Source of the DNA: Actinomycetes bacterium
Lineage (GTDB): Bacteria > Actinomycetota > Actinomycetes > Actinomycetales > Dermatophilaceae
Direction: 5' to 3'
Assembly: GCA_023389095.1 (NCBI GenBank)
Contig: JAEWFB010000626.1
Span: 1 to 6,165, forward strand
Length of the DNA stretch: 6,165 nt
Shown: in pieces, positions 5,245 through 6,165 of the stretch
How positions within the stretch are numbered: the stretch's first letter is position 1
How the letters are laid out: each line of letters begins with the position of its first letter
The notes under the pieces: generated by a model
What the model was told of the DNA's origin: nothing
The model's input: the letters and a program-made list of their open reading frames with translations, nothing else
Databases searched by the model: none
Program-made: the position numbers and the translations under genes

Positions 5245-6165
5245 ATGGACCCCGCACCGACGATGACGGCAGAGCGCACGACACGACCCGGGGACGGCCG
5301 CGAGGCACCGGTGGCCCTGGTGCTCGGCGCCTCCCGCGGGCTCGGCCTGCTCCTGGCGCGCGAGCTGCTCGCCCGCGGACACCGCGTCGTCGTCGCCGCG
5401 CGCGGCGAGGAGGAGCTCGTCGCGGCCGTCGAGCAGCTCGAACCCGAGGGTGAGGTGCACGCGCGGGCGTGCGACGTCAGGGACGCCCGCGCCGTCGGTG
5501 CGCTCGTCGGTGACGTCGAGCAGGAGGTGGGGCCCATCGAGGTGCTGCTCACGGTGGCCGGGATCATCCAGGTCGGCCCCGCGCGGGCCATGGCTCTCGG
5601 TGACTTCGAGGACGCGATCGCGACGATGACGTGGGGCCCGATCCACGCCGCGATGTCGGTGCTGCCGCACATGCAGCGCCGTGGCCGGGGACGCATCGGC
5701 ACCATCACCTCGATCGGCGGCATGGTGTCGCCGCCGCACCTGCTGCCCTACGCCACGGCGAAGTTCGGTGCGGTCGGCTTCTCCGACGGGCTGGCGGCGG
5801 CCCTCAGCGGTTCCGGCGTCACGGCCACGACCGTGGTGCCCGGCCTCATGCGCACGGGGTCGCACCAGCGTGCGGCGTTCTCCGGCGACGCGCCGGCGGA
5901 GTACGCGTGGTTCGCACCGGCCGCCTCCCTTCCGCTGCTGTCGGTCGACGCCGAGCGGGCCGCCCGACGCATCGTCGACGGCGTGCTGGCGGGCCGGCCG
6001 ATGGTCGTGCTGACCCCGCTGGCCTGGGTCGGCATCCGCGTGCGCGGGCTCGCCCCGGCGACCACGACACGCGTGCTCGGGCTCGTCGGGCGGCTGCTGC
6101 CCGAGCGGCCCGAACGAGGCAGCCGCACCGCCGTCGTGGGCCTCGAGGCGGCGCGCCGGCTGGCC
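5245..6165 (+). CDS. Short-chain dehydrogenase/reductase, 3' end beyond window
   Basis: The window holds 307 codons, still open at its end. After about 20 low-complexity residues, a Rossmann fold begins with GASRGLG at 28-34, the SDR cofactor motif. Arg53, just after the second strand (VVVAAR), is typical of NADP-preferring members. An acidic CDV follows at 76-78. The catalytic residues are Ser156, Tyr169 and Lys173 (YATAK at 169-173). The usual NNAG motif reads TVAG (103-106), and the active-site Asn region reads TMTWGP (127-132) with Thr in place of Asn, so the classical four-residue relay is altered. Beyond about 250 there is a hydrophobic C-terminal extension (WVGIRVRGLAPAT at 267-279), longer than the usual 250-residue SDR. 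The start ATG 5245 follows GAGAGGAGA (5232-5240). The gene is divergent from the zinc dehydrogenase, and the substrate is unknown. I found no convincing promoter for it in the 87-base gap. Confidence 0.9.
   Translation, partial: MDPAPTMTAERTTRPGDGREAPVALVLGASRGLGLLLARELLARGHRVVVAARGEEELVAAVEQLEPEGEVHARACDVRDARAVGALVGDVEQEVGPIEVLLTVAGIIQVGPARAMALGDFEDAIATMTWGPIHAAMSVLPHMQRRGRGRIGTITSIGGMVSPPHLLPYATAKFGAVGFSDGLAAALSGSGVTATTVVPGLMRTGSHQRAAFSGDAPAEYAWFAPAASLPLLSVDAERAARRIVDGVLAGRPMVVLTPLAWVGIRVRGLAPATTTRVLGLVGRLLPERPERGSRTAVVGLEAARRLA

Overview
The window is GC-rich throughout, with codon third positions almost all G or C. It carries gene families typical of Actinobacteria: ANTAR and GAF-ANTAR regulators, a SigB/SigF-type stress sigma factor, and an actinobacterial helical-bundle protein coupled to a zinc alcohol dehydrogenase. 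The source is most likely a high-GC actinomycete chromosome. I cannot name the genus. I see no transposase, integrase, phage gene, CRISPR array, tRNA or rRNA.

Layout. Bases 1-1519 (+ strand) hold three consecutive ANTAR-domain genes: the tail of one, a second joined to it by an ATGA overlap, and a GAF-ANTAR gene with its own candidate promoter. A strong GC hairpin (1540-1565) separates them from a convergent sigma factor gene (1598-2458, minus). A 307-base divergent intergenic region (2459-2765) holds three inverted repeats on the sigma side. On the other side it holds a candidate promoter with a palindrome in its spacer and a tandem repeat, leading to a flavodoxin-family oxidoreductase (2766-3371, +). 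The 3' end of that gene overlaps a convergent minus-strand pair: a zinc-dependent alcohol dehydrogenase (3973-5157) and, coupled to it by a GTGA overlap, a small all-helical protein of unknown function (3356-3976). An 87-base divergent gap then leads to a short-chain dehydrogenase (5245 to beyond the window end, +).

How it may work together. Three separate promoters in the window share one architecture: GNNT, exactly 15 bases, then GGGTAG. They precede the GAF-ANTAR gene (GTCT), the flavodoxin-family gene (GACT) and the alcohol dehydrogenase (GTTT). This resembles the promoter type read by SigB/SigF-family sigma factors, and such a sigma factor is encoded in the middle of the window. The simplest inference is a local stress regulon: a sigma factor with neighbouring redox enzymes and an RNA-binding antiterminator under its control. 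The dehydrogenase promoter lies so close to its ATG that the transcript should be leaderless or nearly so. The regulon is inferred from sequence pattern, not demonstrated.
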